In this document: positions 31,861 through 46,235 of the stretch, piece by piece
Position numbering within the stretch: the first letter of the stretch is position 1
How the letters are laid out: each line of letters opens with the position of its first letter
Assembly (NCBI RefSeq): GCF_000327385.1
Contig: NW_008709027.1
Location: 21,840-85,839 of the forward strand
From: Lottia gigantea
Lineage: Eukaryota; Mollusca; Gastropoda; Lottiidae
DNA: 64,000 nucleotides
Reading direction: 5' to 3'
The notes under the pieces: generated by a model
What the model saw: only the letters and a program-made list of their open reading frames with translations
Database searches by the model: none
Told to the model about the DNA's origin: nothing
Program-made: the position numbers and the translations under genes

Positions 31861-34800
31861 GTGGGATTATATTTCATTACGGTAAATGGTAGAAAAAGCG
31901 TCTGAAGCGGAGATGGTCGTGACAAGCGTTAGCCACCTTCTTCATACTAATATAGAGAAAGCTGACTATTGATAGGAACAGATGCGTGTGGTTTAAAACC
32001 CCTGATCTAAGACGAACACGTATGTATTGGACTGGTTATGCCCTTTTATGAAGCATGTCTAGTAAGTAGGATATCATAGTACAAAATAACAGTCCTTCTC
32101 CTGTCTTGTGTCTAATTTGTGTGTCAATTAGAACCTGGGATATGCTTCTACTTTATTACTTAATGAACCATAATTAGATGGATATCGAATAAAAAGAGAA
32201 ATGTGCGTTAATGATGTGAAAATGTGGAGTCCGTGAAAATAATGAATTGAGATTATTGAAAGGATTAGACAGCGTAAAATATCATTGATTATAGATGGTG
32301 GTAAATAGCCCTATTAATTGTCTAGTAACAGTCTATACTGGCTGAAAGAAAATATCTCCAACATGATAAATCAATTGATGAACACAGTAACTGTCTCTTC
32401 TATTAATCCATCACACACCATTTATATACTGCTAACAAATATATTAGTCCGAGTATCTAACAGCCCTATCGACAGGTCATCAGTTATCGCCATATACATG
32501 CTGCTTCCAATTAACTGGCGAAAGCCAGACCACCTTGAATAGATTACCTTTCTTGATTATTGTACCAAATCGAAGATAATTATATGCAATAGCATAAAAT
32601 AATAAATAGCTATCCTAGATCGTGGATCAGTCATGATGGAATATTAAATAATTGTTGTCTGTGAATGTCAGTGAATGCTGCGAGTAGGCAATCAAGGTAG
32701 ACGTATATAATGTCTGGATGCTTGGACTACTTCGAAATTAAACGATGTCACGGTATATGTATTGATGTTTTATTGACAACTATAATGAGACAAGGAATTA
32801 AGGCTATTATTAAACTGTCTCTTCAAGTCTTAGGAAGTAATATAAATTATAAACACCTGTCCCCTTCCATACTATTATTGTCTTCATTATCAGTTTTGTG
32901 TGTCGTATTTTGTCGGTTGCTGTATTGATTTATTGAATCTTCCCTATATATTGTCAACATTGAAACAGTCTAAAACAGTCTAGTTTAGTTCCTGTGTAAT
33001 CTATAGGCAGGACGTTTGTGACAGTTACTACCCTTGACTATGCCCCCCCCCCCCCCCCGCCATTTCCCCCAAGAGAGGCGTGGCTCCAATTTGCAAATTT
33101 TTCGCTTGTTAGCTCCACTTGACAATTCCGTGGCCACCACTCTGCATCTTATCTAATTATTAATAGAAACGTCACTGTTTTACCGACGACCGTATTAGAT
33201 ATAATGCTGTAAGTACCATCACAAGCAATATAGCAAAAATTATAAAGAATAATATTTACAGAGCCAACGTACACCATTGCTGAACATTTTTGTGTCTATT
33301 GTATATAGAGCAATATCCATCGAGCAGTTTCGATCGTTTGGTATATATACTTTTCCATATTTTTTAATAACCACCTAATAACCTAATATATTTTTGTGAG
33401 AATTAGGACGAATACTATGGTCTATAATGAAATCATTATGGCCTAATAATGGATCTATAAAATACAATACAAGAACATCAATTATTTATTAGGTAATGTT
33501 TGACATTTATCAGAGAGAAATCCTCCTATATAATTAGGTATTAGACATTCTCTATGGAAAACTAATATCATAGAATTCATCATAGATAACATTTCAAATG
33601 AATCCATACTCGTACCTAATCTGAGCGCCAGAGAATATTTCTGGTTTCCCAGTAATGAGAATATTGTATCTGGTATCTAGATTATAATTTTCAGTCACGT
33701 GAAGTACAAAAACCAGACTGCTCCTAAGCTACTTGGATTTTGGAAATAACTTATATTGGACGTGAACAGCAATGATTATTTGGTATTTTGAATTTTCAAC
33801 CGTACTAGTCGATTTACTTATCAAATGAATTTCCAATTGACACAGTACATGAACTCAATTTAATACACAACATCTACTGGTATGGTGAGGTGCTATTTCC
33901 TCATCTTTCCATGAAATATGAAATATGGAAATATATGTCTTTTGCTTTGCTAGTCGGTAACCATCATCTTATAGAGGCTAACCATACAGGGACAGTGAGA
34001 TTTCTGTTAGTCCTTCCACAGGGTGCATTAAAATCAACTGCTATGAACAAAAGATGTCAGTTTTATTGGCTGTAGTTGAGTTTTGTATGTCTAAGTGGAT
34101 TAATGGGTTTGGTAATATTAAGTTTTAAGTGGTTTCCCGTATGATAATTTTTTTTTTTTTTTGCAGCATACAGGCTTTAATAGATTGGTTGATTGATATG
34201 TTCACGGTCGCCCCATTTACTTCCATGTAAACAATTTTCAAACCATAATCGTACGCTTCCTTGCCTATATATTACGTTATCTTGATAGTAAATTATGTAG
34301 ATCGGGTTTTAATTGTATAAATACCTATCACTTCAGTTGTCCAGGAAAGGAAATATGATTACAACCAAGATGTCTAAAACATACTTTAGTAAAAACGTGT
34401 AAAAAATCTAAAATGATAGGACTGTGATTGATAATTTCAATCTGGTGTATTACAGATGAAGGTAAAAAGATCGATTTTATGTAAAGTTAAACTAGTGTTA
34501 TTATTAATGAGATGAAATAGCTAGAAGAAATGTAGAAGAAGATTGATGACTTAACGTTCTACATCATTATTCAACAATTTGTAGTTTAAGCACGACTGGT
34601 TAAGATATAGACGTCTACGATTATATTAATCAATCAAGTATAGTGAAGAAGCCTCTTTAATATACATACCTTATAAAATTAATATACTTCACTTTCATTT
34701 GATATACATTGAAAAAGCGAGTCTAATTGCTCAAAGCATCTTTGAATTTTCTCAAGTGTAGAAATCGGATACTGATATGCGTTCAGTCATTTGCAAGCGT

Positions 34801-37800
34801 ATGTAATTATGAAAATGATGGATAGCCGTTATGATAAATGTCAAAGTCAATGTGAAAACTGTGTGTTAATCATAGAATTAAAATGAAGTTATTTTCCCTT
34901 GTGCCACCATTGAAGTCATAGAAAATATAGATCATCAGTACTGGAATTGCAAAACGCCCACATGACAGCCAAGTAAATAAATGTAGTGACAGAACCCAAA
35001 TTTTGCGAGCCAACAATGAAGTGCAATTTAATATATCATTATTTAGGATATAATTAAATTATGATGACTGTGGAAGAACTATGATGAAAGAGTCTGGACA
35101 AGAATCGACAGAAAAATTAACACTTTGCATTAAACCTTTCAGGAAAGCAACCTGCATTCTTTGGTACAATCTTTTGTAGAATATTAAATGTCAGCATAAT
35201 GAAAAGAAACATCTTTATTACTGTAAATATATTATTATATTCATTGAAGATTAATTACAGTGTTAACTAAGTGAATCCTAAACATTACTTATTATATTTT
35301 AAACATTGATGGGAGAGGCTATGACGTGTACATATGATCGTTCTACTCCAGTGCTACTCCATTCCCACTGAGACATGGACTAAGTTCGAGTTGAAGGAAG
35401 TAGTGAGATAAGATGTTTTTCATCTTTATAACATGAGTTATCAAGAACTGATAGAAATACCAGGTAATATTGTGGAGATTTTCCATTCTACATCAACATG
35501 GCATCCTTTCAATTTAATGATAACATCTTTGTAAAAGTCTCTCATAATCATACAATAAATCATCTCTTTCCTTCAGTACATTACGTCATCATGTGGTACC
35601 TGCTTTAAATCTCGTAATTTATTTTTTCTTGAATGTCAGTAGAGAACTCACGTGCTGCTGATATTGAACAGAAGTCATTTATCATTTAACTTGGTTCAAA
35701 TACAAGCATCGTTTATAAACTGGTTATCTTCTGGTAGTTTTTTTTCTCTAAATTAATGATGTAATTCAAAATAAGACTGAAATATTCTAAGTGATGGCTT
35801 GAACTTTTCGCAATTAGAAGTAAGTGTAATTAAGAGTTATGCACTAATTGCCGCCCGCGAAGACTAAATAGACGAAAAGTAGAGTAATTACGATTTTATC
35901 AGCAGAAACTACGTCAACATTGCTGGTCGAGATTCTGAAATGCACTCAGACGTCACTAGGCGTTTTAAATAGAACAAGTAGAAGTTTATTAATACAATGA
36001 ACTCTACAGACTGTAACAGATTATATTAATCTTTCTAACTAAGCCTTTCTCAGCAGGAAATGTTCATGAGTTCCATTTTTTCTTTTCTCATCAGTTAGAA
36101 AAATCCTCAGATTTTACGCAGATAGAGTTTATTTTCATTTCATTTCCTTGCAATGACAGGTTATGCCGTAAGCGATATTTTATGTTGGTGAACTATTGAT
36201 AACCTGTCGTTGACTGTCAATAATACTGGCACTGATGACATAATTAAACATATTCAACAGAGGAGATTGTAATATTCCTGCTAGTTTCAAATATTTCTCA
36301 TTGATTTCCTATCACACACTTTGTCACATTTGATGTTTGTTATTATCTCATTTCGGTTTCAAATACTAACCTTTTTATTCACTTTAAAATGAACAGTTCT
36401 GATAAAAAAAAAATACTGCTGGAAATGAATGAGAATCAGTGGTACGAAAACGATTGTGGACTACGTGAATAATGAATGCTAATATAGACCAGTGGCATAA
36501 ATGAATTAATTGAACAGGGGTAGGGTGGAGGCGAATGTAAGATTTCTGAAAATGTAGGAAGAGGGTAATTAAGAAAAGTAGTTTAGTTGGGATAAGAATA
36601 CAAAGTAGAAAATTGGAAGGGTTATATTAGTGATTAGAAAAGTTATGTAGACTAACGGAAGGCTTATATGGGAGAGGTTTGATAGGAAATGAGGAAAGTA
36701 ATGTCAACAATTGTACGGTTGTCTTAAAAATAGGTAGAATTATGTACAGTTTACATAAGAAATGTGAACGGCGGTGATCGAAATGTTACGTGAAACTTTA
36801 TGTAGGATCTGGAAATACTATTTTGTTGGATTTTGGGAAGGTTATGTAGGAAATGGAATTGGTTGTCTAGGAATTGGACAGGTTATTGAAAAATTGAGAA
36901 AAGCATTATAGTGAAAGATCAAGAAGAATAGTGACGGAAAAATCTATCCATCACGGACTTCACGTTATACGAACTGGAAACAAGATACAATAAGAAAGTA
37001 AAGGCAAGTGGGAAGACTGAGAAAATCAGAAAGGATAATTGAGAGGACAAGTAATGTTAAACTTAAATGTCATTCTTTTAAAGCATAAAGATGGAAGTTT
37101 GTGGTCGATGGATACAAAGCAACTGTCACTAATATCAAATGTTCCCAGTCCTTTCAAGTGCGTTTTTATACGCTGGAATTTGTTGTTTAATGATTGACAA
37201 AAAATGAAGTGAATTTTAATCAAATTAATTTTTTATAGCCATTATTGATGCTTCACTTCAGTACAACACTTCACATATTCTGTTTAAAGCGAAAAGTTTC
37301 AACATCAAACGATCACAAGATTGTATGTGTGTGAAATTCATTGATATGAAATTAATTCGTGGTTTGTAATGGATATTCCAGTATTATTTCTGTCACAGGG
37401 ATAATGATATTACACAAAAGAGTTGGATTAGTCATCCTGTTAAATGCAACATTGTTGATACCATCCTTTCTTAACTTGTCAAATAATAACCAAAAGGCAT
37501 TTTGTTTAATATAAGTAGCCGAATCCTTAGTATTACCACTTGTCCAGAGTTGCTCACAGCCAAACGCATGGAACCGATGCTACCTGGACGTACTGGGAAG
37601 TTAGTTCTCTACATGGTACACTTGAAAACCTTTAATAAAATGTCGATATACGCGATAAAATCTCCCATACATGCGGAGAGATGGACTCATATCAGATATT
37701 GCTTATCTGAACAATTTCCTTACTGCTATCGCCGCCAAGGTCAAGACTCTTTTTCAAGCATGCCAGGTCTTAGTAGAATGCAAGTGAATCTTTTACTCTT

Positions 37801-38645
37801 TAACCTATAGGAAATTTTATGGTACATGTACGTAGTGCAGATCGGTAATTTCTAAGAGTACAAAGGTTATTTAAGTGGATTGAGGTGGCTGGAATCACGA
37901 TCAAGGTCGGTTCTGTCATTGCCATAAACATGCTCATGGCATAGATGTTCGGTTAAAGAAATCAGCTGTTTATGACTTATCATTTGCATCTTTGTATTCT
38001 TGATTTAAAAGACAGGAATTCTTCAATTTCACATGTTCATAAACTATCAAAACTTGAACTTAAATTGCGTGGGCATCAACTAAATCTTAATTCGTGATAA
38101 TTTATTCATATAACGGTTACAGTCGTCCAAAAAATAATTGAAATGTTATAAAATTATTTTAATTGGGAATGGGATATCCCGTCTTGAATGGGTGGCTTAC
38201 GTGTTAGATAACTTAAATGTGTCTTATAATCTTTTTTTTCTTTTTTTTTTTTTAGAAGAAAAATCACCAAGATAAATAATGAAATTTCCATTTCATTTTT
38301 CGGTTTTTCTTGAGTTTTTATTTCCATTGATTTTTGTGTTAAATAATTCTTTAAAAAAAAACGATGTAATCAACACGAATTCTACTAAACATAATTGATT
38401 TTGTCTGAGAATTGAGATTGGTCTCGTTAAAAATCATTCTTACATGCAGTCTGTTTGAATCAAATCAACTTCAAGACATGTTTTTCAGTCGTTTTTAAAG
38501 ATCGGGTTGTCATTTGATTAGACTAATATATATAAATCTACAATCTAATGTGTTGAAATAACCTGCGAGATTAAAGTCGCAGAGACATAGGCCTACATTG
38601 GTCAAGTATTTAACATAGATTACTGAAATAAGGATTGCAGTATAT
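31861..38645. other. Probable intronic DNA; no gene seen
   Basis: AT-rich sequence with a 16-C run at 33043-33058 and a T-run at about 34148-34162. Open frames here (for example 33890-34075 and 37502-37810) show no family features. Confidence 0.4.
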
Positions 38646-38760
38646 GTATAACTTTATTTGCAACACCATTTCTGGTCCAAGGCATAAATTAACAAGTATA
38701 AAAATTAACAGCATCAAATACAAATTGACAATACAAATATACAATCACAATAGACAGCTA
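38646..38760 (-). repeat. Dispersed repeat, copy 1 (LINE/SINE 3'-end-like)
   Basis: CTTTATTTGCAACACCATTT then CTGGTC...AAATTAACAGCATCAA matches 56862-56965. TTTATT at one end suggests the reverse complement of an A-rich 3' tail, so the element reads on the minus strand. A weaker relative with the same layout (TTTATTGCAAATATTACGCC) lies at 57648. Confidence 0.5.
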
Positions 38761-41700
38761 GATAACAATATCAAATTGTACATTAGTAAACCATGACGTA
38801 TACAAAAAAAAAACTTCTTTTGTGAAAAAAAGAAATAAAAATAAGTTTCTGTTGCTACTTTTTTGCACACTGACATATTGAACCACGTCCTTTGAAATAA
38901 TCTTTGTCGAAACTAATCATCTCCCTTTTCTTGCCACAAAAAAGATAATATTTTACTTTCAAACCACAATTTGTGCATGACAAATTTTTTTCATATTTCA
39001 TTATAGCTGCTAACATATAAGGACCAATGCCTTTAAAATATATCAACTTCCCAAATATTAACCAGAAAACCACATATTGATATCAGTCAGCCATAAAATC
39101 TAAAACTGGGTTGTGTAATATATCTAGCTTACCCTCTGCATTACACAAGACAGAACTAATAAAGTAACCTTGTTAACTTTGTTATAAACTTTTTAGTTGT
39201 CACATTCGAAATAATTTAAAATTCAGTAAGAATGTGAATTATGTAGGCTAAATGTAGTAATATATTTGTCACGATATGAGCCATTATGACAACAAGTATG
39301 TTCCAGATCTATATTAAGATATGTTTTATTCAAACTAAAAGTTTGACATTTAAGGCGGTTGTAAGTAATAAATAAGAAAAGTTACCACCAACATCTTGTT
39401 TTTCTAGAAATAATTTCTTGATGATGTTAAAAAACAGTTTAATGATATAGCAGATTCTTTGTAATCTGTTTGAAATGACAGCTGTGACTAGAGCTAGGTT
39501 ACTGTGTAAGGTACCCGCTTTTAAGAACGGTGTAGCAGATGGTACGATTTCCATTTCATGTTTCACCTGAGGGCGCAGTCAACTGACTGAATTTTTTCTG
39601 CATTTCCAAACACATATTTTAAGCCGAAGAAATTTTGATAAGCAAAGAAGTCCTCTTTCATGAAACGTGCATAGCGTCTTATAAGTTATTGTTTCAAACA
39701 TAGTATTATTTTTCTAAAGAGAATCAAACAGATGACAAAGAACGTAAGCCATTGTGACATTGGATGTAGAGTAACTGCTTTCATCGTTGTAGTATGCATT
39801 ATCATAATCAGCATATAGCTGACTTGGAAATAGAAAGTGTACTTGGGTGAAAGGGTCTACAAAAATTGATTTTCAATTCTAAAAACATTCATGTGAACCT
39901 TCCAAGAGGTAACCCAAACCAATAAAGATATTGCTTACATTCCATTAGAAAACTTACCAGAAAATCAATTATTCATTAAAATATGGAAAGAAGATATTCC
40001 CAAATAGTTACCACGACAGCTTAACTTGTCTAATACCATTTTCTCCATACAGTTTTAACTTTCTCACATTTCAATCTATTATTTCCAAGAGAGCTAACAA
40101 TTGACGTTGGTTTATTATTGCAGGTCAAAGGAAGGGCAGAAGTAATCCAAATATGTCCATTATTTCTTATGATTTATTCGACAATCGTATTTACTCTGTC
40201 TCTGATAGAACATTATTTTATTTTCTTGAAGACTGTCTGATGTAATTGAAAACACGACTACCAGGCCGTTATCAGATAATGAAATTGTTCTAACTAGAGA
40301 TGTTTCTTTTAGGATAAGCTCTGATTTATTGTCAACTTTACAGCTTGGTATAGTCTGGGTTTCTATTCTTCATCAGACTCTTTATTCAACACGTTCAGAT
40401 ATAGCCCAGTATTCACCATGCTCTTCGATTTTAATTTGAATTCATCAGCTTAATTTAGCGATGTCAATTCTTATTGTGTGACGTGAAAAAAATTGCCTAC
40501 AGAAAAACGACGTTCAGTTGTTTCAAAACGCCATTTTCACCAAAATAACTCTTTGAAAACTGAAGCACGCCGAATCCTTTTATTGTTCCAACAGATGTCG
40601 TCTTGCAAACAAATTGTATGCTACATTAGGAATCGTAGGCGTTTTAAAGCACCAAGGTTATATTTTATTATATAGCCCATATTTACTATGTTGAAGTGTC
40701 TTAATTAAGATATTTACTTAGTTAGTGTAGTCAAGATCTTCATCTAAAAACATATAATATTAGTTTTTAATTCCTGAACACTACTTAAGTTTTGTTAACA
40801 CGAACACAATTATATGGATAACAATTACTTTAATAAATAACTTGCGACGTTTCAATTACTAAATGCCACTCAAGGAAGTTAAGTTTTGTTGTCGTTTTGA
40901 CTTCCATATGTTCTTCATCAATCAATTAAAATGTAAACCCTCCTGGAAATGGAATGTTCTTTTTCTTCTTCTCTGCAAAATAACCTCAAACAGCTTTTAC
41001 TTCAAATTTTGAAATAAAGTACGAAAATTTTAAAATTATATTCACATTTTGACCGACATCAAAAGATATGTCGGCACTAACTTTGTGATGATATACTAAG
41101 ATCAATATATTGAATTAAAACCAATTTGCAATCAAAGACAAATCCAAACAACCAAGAGACAAAAGTGTCTCATTATTCAATCTATTGCTCTCTTTCAGCT
41201 TCAGAAATTGATTTTTTTGTACTTTTTGATGCAGTAATGTATACTTTTTTGTATTTAATAAATAGTTTAGAACATAAAATATATTTCAATATTACTAACG
41301 TCAGTTTCGTTTAGGATATAGATAGGAAGATAATAATGCACATTGTATTGTAAAATGAATATAAAAGTTTTCGTCCCTATGTCTTGTTCACCCATATCGA
41401 CTGTAAAATACGTCTGGAAATTTTACTTTTTTCCGTCTGAACGACCTTATATTTTGTTACAACATATTTATGTGGTTTTGAAATGTAGACTTTGTGTATA
41501 AAAAACGAACTGGTTAGCAATAATGTAATTAGTAAAAATATTAAGTGAATGATTGCATGTCAGTCTGTATTTTGTTGAGATGATTTGGTGGGAACAGTAA
41601 ATTAGGTCGAGCTTTTAGATTAATTAGATAATGGAAAGGAAAATGAGTGAAATTTTACATGCAAACTATCTGAATCTTACAATTTCAATTTATTCTAATA

Positions 41701-42179
41701 GAATGAATTATGTGTGGCCAAGCTTAAAGTGAAAAACAGTCCAATGCCAATTTCGTGATTGATATTGTAAGCAGTTCACTTGTACTGAAAAATAAGGTCG
41801 CAAATTGTACCGAGTTAAAAAAAAAAACATTTAAATTTTACTGGCGGGGTGTTTCGTACAACGTCGCCATGTGGTTTAAATTTATGAACCTCATTACATC
41901 GTTGACTGAAAGGAAGGGTCGGAACAGTCTGGCTACATTACATAGAAGATTTATAGCATTGGTATGTTACAGTTGTCTCTGATTCCCGAATTCAACACGA
42001 ATATCCAAATTTCAGATGAAATAGAGCTTTGCCTTCCGCAATTGTGCTATTGGGATATACAATCAAAAATTCGTGAAGCATACATACGTTGAATATGGGC
42101 ATTTACAAAGAGAACGGTGCCAATTCGCCAATATTTCTAACGGACATGTTGTTATCTCTCTAACGTGCATTATAGAGCA
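38761..42179. other. Probable intronic DNA; no gene seen
   Basis: No coding pattern. Short open frames on both strands look random. Confidence 0.4.
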
Positions 42180-42189
42180 GAATAAACCT

Positions 42190-42850
42190 GCATAAACCTA
42201 GTATGTAATATTTTACTACACTAACCTAGTATGTAAATATGACATAAACCTAGTATGTTTATATTTTTATTTCTATCACTCATACACACGCACACTCAGA
42301 TCGAATGTAAGGTGTATATATTATATAGACTTGTATATTAGTATATCCACAGCTCTCTTATACCTTTAGCAATACGATAAAAGATGTTTATATTAGCGGC
42401 ATAACCCTGGAATGTAATAACTGTACAATGCTAGTATCTAATATACCCAGTATGTTTATAGTAGCGTCATAAACCTAATACGTTGATAGTAGCGTCATAT
42501 ACCTAGAACACATAAATCTTGTATTTTTACACTTACAGTAGCGTCATAAACCTAGTATGTTTATAGTAGCGTCTTAAACCTAGTATGTTAATAGTAACAT
42601 CATAAACCTAACTAGTAGTATGTTAATAGTAGCGTCATAAACCTAGTATGTTAATAGTAACATCATAAGCCTAGTATATTAATAGTGGCGTCATAAAAAG
42701 CGTCATTAACCTAGAACGTTTATAGAAGCGTCATAAACAGCTTCATTAACCTAGTACGTTTATAGTAGCGTCATAAACCTAATACGAGAAACCGGTTTGA
42801 ATCTGGTAGACCTATGTAATGGCGACATAAACCTAATGTGAATAGCTGCA
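42190..42850. repeat. Minisatellite, about 28-base unit
   Basis: Repeats of CATAAACCTAGTATGTTAAT plus AGTAGCGT, cleanest between 42470 and 42790, more diverged at both ends. Several units have point changes or small deletions. Confidence 0.75.
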
Positions 42851-44871
42851 TAAAATGGAATGTTATAGCTGTACGAACCTTATATATTGTGTAATATGTA
42901 ACACAACTAGTCTTTCATTAATAAAGTTTGATGGTTTTTATTTTGAGTATAGTATGATTGAAGTTGATGGAAATAAATTGCAGGTTGATTAAATATTGAT
43001 ATATCTATACAGAATTGATACTGGGATATACAAAGTAATAACCTAACACAATTCATCAAACATCAGACTTTCGCTTCATTAGAGATCAAAGATAATTGTA
43101 TTACTTCAGTAAAACATTACCTCCACATCCATATCATCTTTAAGCTCTTCCGATCTTCGTAATTGACTGCAATAGTCACTGTTCTTGTTTATTATGGAAG
43201 TCTGTAAATGAAGCGATTTGATTGGATTGTACGTTAGCTAATACAGCCAATGAGGCCTCAACAGAAAATCTGTGAACATCCATAATGCTTACAGCGTTTC
43301 TGTCGAGTAATCTAATTGTTTTCGCTGGCGTACAATCCAGTTACATCTGCATTCCGTAATACAAGAATAGTTGCTATTGCAGTCAATATTGAAGTACGAA
43401 GTTCTTAATAGCGTTGTGAAGATGCATCCATAGCTACAGTCTAATTTTGATGATCTGAACACACAGTCTAGTCTTGCTATTTTACATAATCTTTACTTGC
43501 AGTCCAGCCAGTTAATGTTTCTGGGTCGTTAAAAGTTAGAACTTAGAAACATTTTATACTGGAATTTTTATGGTGGATGAAAACGACTGACCCTTGCAGA
43601 AAAGCTGTGAATTTTGATAGATTTTAGAATTTTGATTTGATTTTATGTTCATCTAGATGGTCAGATGCGAGGTGCTTTTATATCACACCTTATAAGATAT
43701 AGTTATAACTCAAGCAGATAATCTGAGATGTGTATCTAAAACTTATCTTCCAGAAGTTACAAATCAACGACATCAATTTTTTCTTGACCCCTTTTCCACG
43801 ACTATGACAAATACCGGTAGTAATAGGAGAGAAATGAAATTTGATCAGAAATAGACCACAGTAAGCCAATATGAAATCAATTTTCTCTTGTAATCAAATT
43901 CTGATTAGAAATATGTTTTCTTCATCTCGTCACGGTGTCTGTTGTTCTTGTCCATTTAAATCGTGAACATGGTAAGATTAATGGGCTACTAGTGTTTCTA
44001 GATACCACGTGGTCAAAGAGAAGATAATATACCAGAGTATAGTTTACCTTGATCACTAAAACATGCCAAACCCTCCTACCTAAATATTTATTTCTTTGTC
44101 TATCGTACGTCTACTTACGGTTATGCATGGAATCTCTTTTAGAAGTCAAGGGTGAATGTAGAAAAAATATGATGGAACTATTACCAATATTTATCCATAA
44201 TGATTACATCTTTCAATGTAATATGATGTATATAATATATATCAAACACAAGTCATAAGAAAATCAAACCCCACTAGACTATCACACAATCCAAGTTACA
44301 AAGAATAACTCCCTTATCATTACAATATGACAGGTAGTTCATGTAGAGCATCATAACATCTTGTGGCGTGAAATCCAAGGGGTATTACTCTCAATATATT
44401 TAATAAACTGCATAGCAGACGACGCTTTATTCCACGACATTGGAAAGAACGGAAATGTGTCTTTAAATATTCATAACAGTGGGGATTTTGATTGTATATG
44501 GTTTGTTGCTGTCAAAACATTTTCTTGTAAAATACATATTGATCAGTAGAGGGGAATAGAGAAGAAGCGACAAAGATTAGAATCGCGTGACGTTCACACT
44601 CCATAGATCATAAGAAGAAATAGAAGTGGTGTTTAACTGGTCGCCAGCACCTCTTACTCGTCAGGCCAGAACGAACTTTCTATTTGGCAATAGTCAAATT
44701 ATGTAGGATGGACTAGAAATCTTGCCATTGATTTCAATTAACTTGTCGATGTCTTGTTGGTGTATTTCATTAGTAATAATAACATTAAAGTTTGACGTGT
44801 AGTTGTCTGTAGATAGATAGGATTAGATAGAACTTACATTTATTTTGTTATCATTGTGTGGTGGAACGAGC
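42851..44871. other. Probable intron or promoter-proximal DNA; no gene seen
   Basis: No coding pattern. The promoter of exon B would lie at its right end, but no TATA box is seen close to 44872. Confidence 0.35.
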
Positions 44872-44963
44872 ATGCGTCGTGGATCTAGAAACAATAAATC
44901 CAAGAACGGAACTGTCTTCACATTGCAATCAATATTAAAGGATTTAATTAAGTTACAAAAAAG
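44872..44963 (+). CDS. Coding first exon B, paralogous to exon A
   Basis: The ATG opens 30 codons plus two bases and ends at a consensus GTAAGT donor (phase 2). The peptide starts MRRGSRNNKSKNG and ends LQSILKDLIKLQK, matching exon A at MRRGSR, SK, TL, SIL, DL and KLQ with one inserted residue. Same strand, same phase, 16.6 kb downstream. Most simply, A and B are alternative first exons from separate promoters that splice to the same downstream exon (59750). Two tandem genes, with the rest of the first deleted or missed, is the alternative reading. Confidence 0.6.
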
Positions 44964-46153
44964 GTAAGTGATTTTAATCATAGTTTCATGAATATTGCCA
45001 ACATACAACGTACAGATGGTCACTCAACATGTTCCTATATACTTCAAAATGTTCTATCAATACCTTAATGCTCAATTCAACACCATGTATTGTTTATGAA
45101 TTAGCACATGTTTTCTGAATATGTCAAGATATATGTTTCTGTCTACTGTTCGTCTATCAAAGTCTATATTAAAGAATTGCAACCTGCAAATTCATGACAA
45201 TACATTGGCATTTATTTTCAGTGTAACGAAAATTGAATGTAACATTTTGTGCAAGTTAATCTCTTCTGAACGTCTTGTGTACACGTTCAATCCATGTTTA
45301 CATCTCTTATCCTTCTTAGAATTTGTATGATTGTGCAGTTTGTAACACCTCTCTTACGCAGACAACATATTTTCTTAATTCCCTTTAACAAACAGCAGTT
45401 CTGGAATACTACATTCAATGTATTATCACTATTATTATTATTGATGGTTTGAAAACTAACTAGAGTGGAATTTAAGTGCAATTTATCAGATTTTCTATCA
45501 AATTTCTAAATCTATTTTGATTATGACATACATGTAAGATAACAATCAGTATATTACAGTATGTATTGCTTTTCAGCTCATATATATTTCTGATATCTAG
45601 CCATCCTCAGTGATGCGGATTCGGGACGTTATTTATTGTTTGATCAAATCAAAATTGTTTGAAAGGCATACCAAATCGCTTTATAATTGACCCAGAACAA
45701 AACATTCCAATGAAATTTTAACATTACACTTACAATATACACAAACATGCAATAATGCCATTTGATACTTTCAATATGTGAAATATAATGTTTTATTCAT
45801 GATAAAATGTATTTCAAGTGTCTATCATGAATTATAAATGATAATATAATACAAGGTAAAAGTATTGCATTCAACAACAAAAGAATTGAAAAGTCTTCAA
45901 CTGGTATCCGCAATACTACAATAAAACAAAGACCAAATTGTACAACTGAGGTTCTGAATGCATGATCCATTTTCAGAAGTATTAACCAAGTTTAGAATTA
46001 CCACCTGCAAGATAAGATTTGTACGCTGTAAACTTTGTTTATCAATAGATTCATTGCATAATATACATAAATAAACATGCATGATATCATTTAAGTATCT
46101 ATACCTAAAACTCTGGAGTGGTCCAGGTCCACTTGCAAATCATAGCATCTCTT
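44964..46153. other. Probable intron; no gene seen
   Basis: AT-rich with no recognised element. Confidence 0.4.
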
Positions 46154-46235
46154 AATAGCGTTACAGTCTTGAAAGTATCCCGTATCGACAGATTAATAGC
46201 AGTACAGTCTTGAAAGTAGCCCGTATCGACAGATT
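46154..46235. repeat. Two-copy 41-base tandem repeat
   Basis: AATAGC(G/A)(T/G)TACAGTCTTG plus AAAGTA(T/G)CCCGTATCGACAG, twice head to tail (46154-46194 and 46195-46235) with a few changes. Confidence 0.8.

Noticed and set aside
37502-37810. 102-residue open frame, with an overlapping MRRDGL start at about 37664
   Set aside because: MRRDGL recalls the MRRGSR exons but the rest does not align and no phase-2 donor follows.
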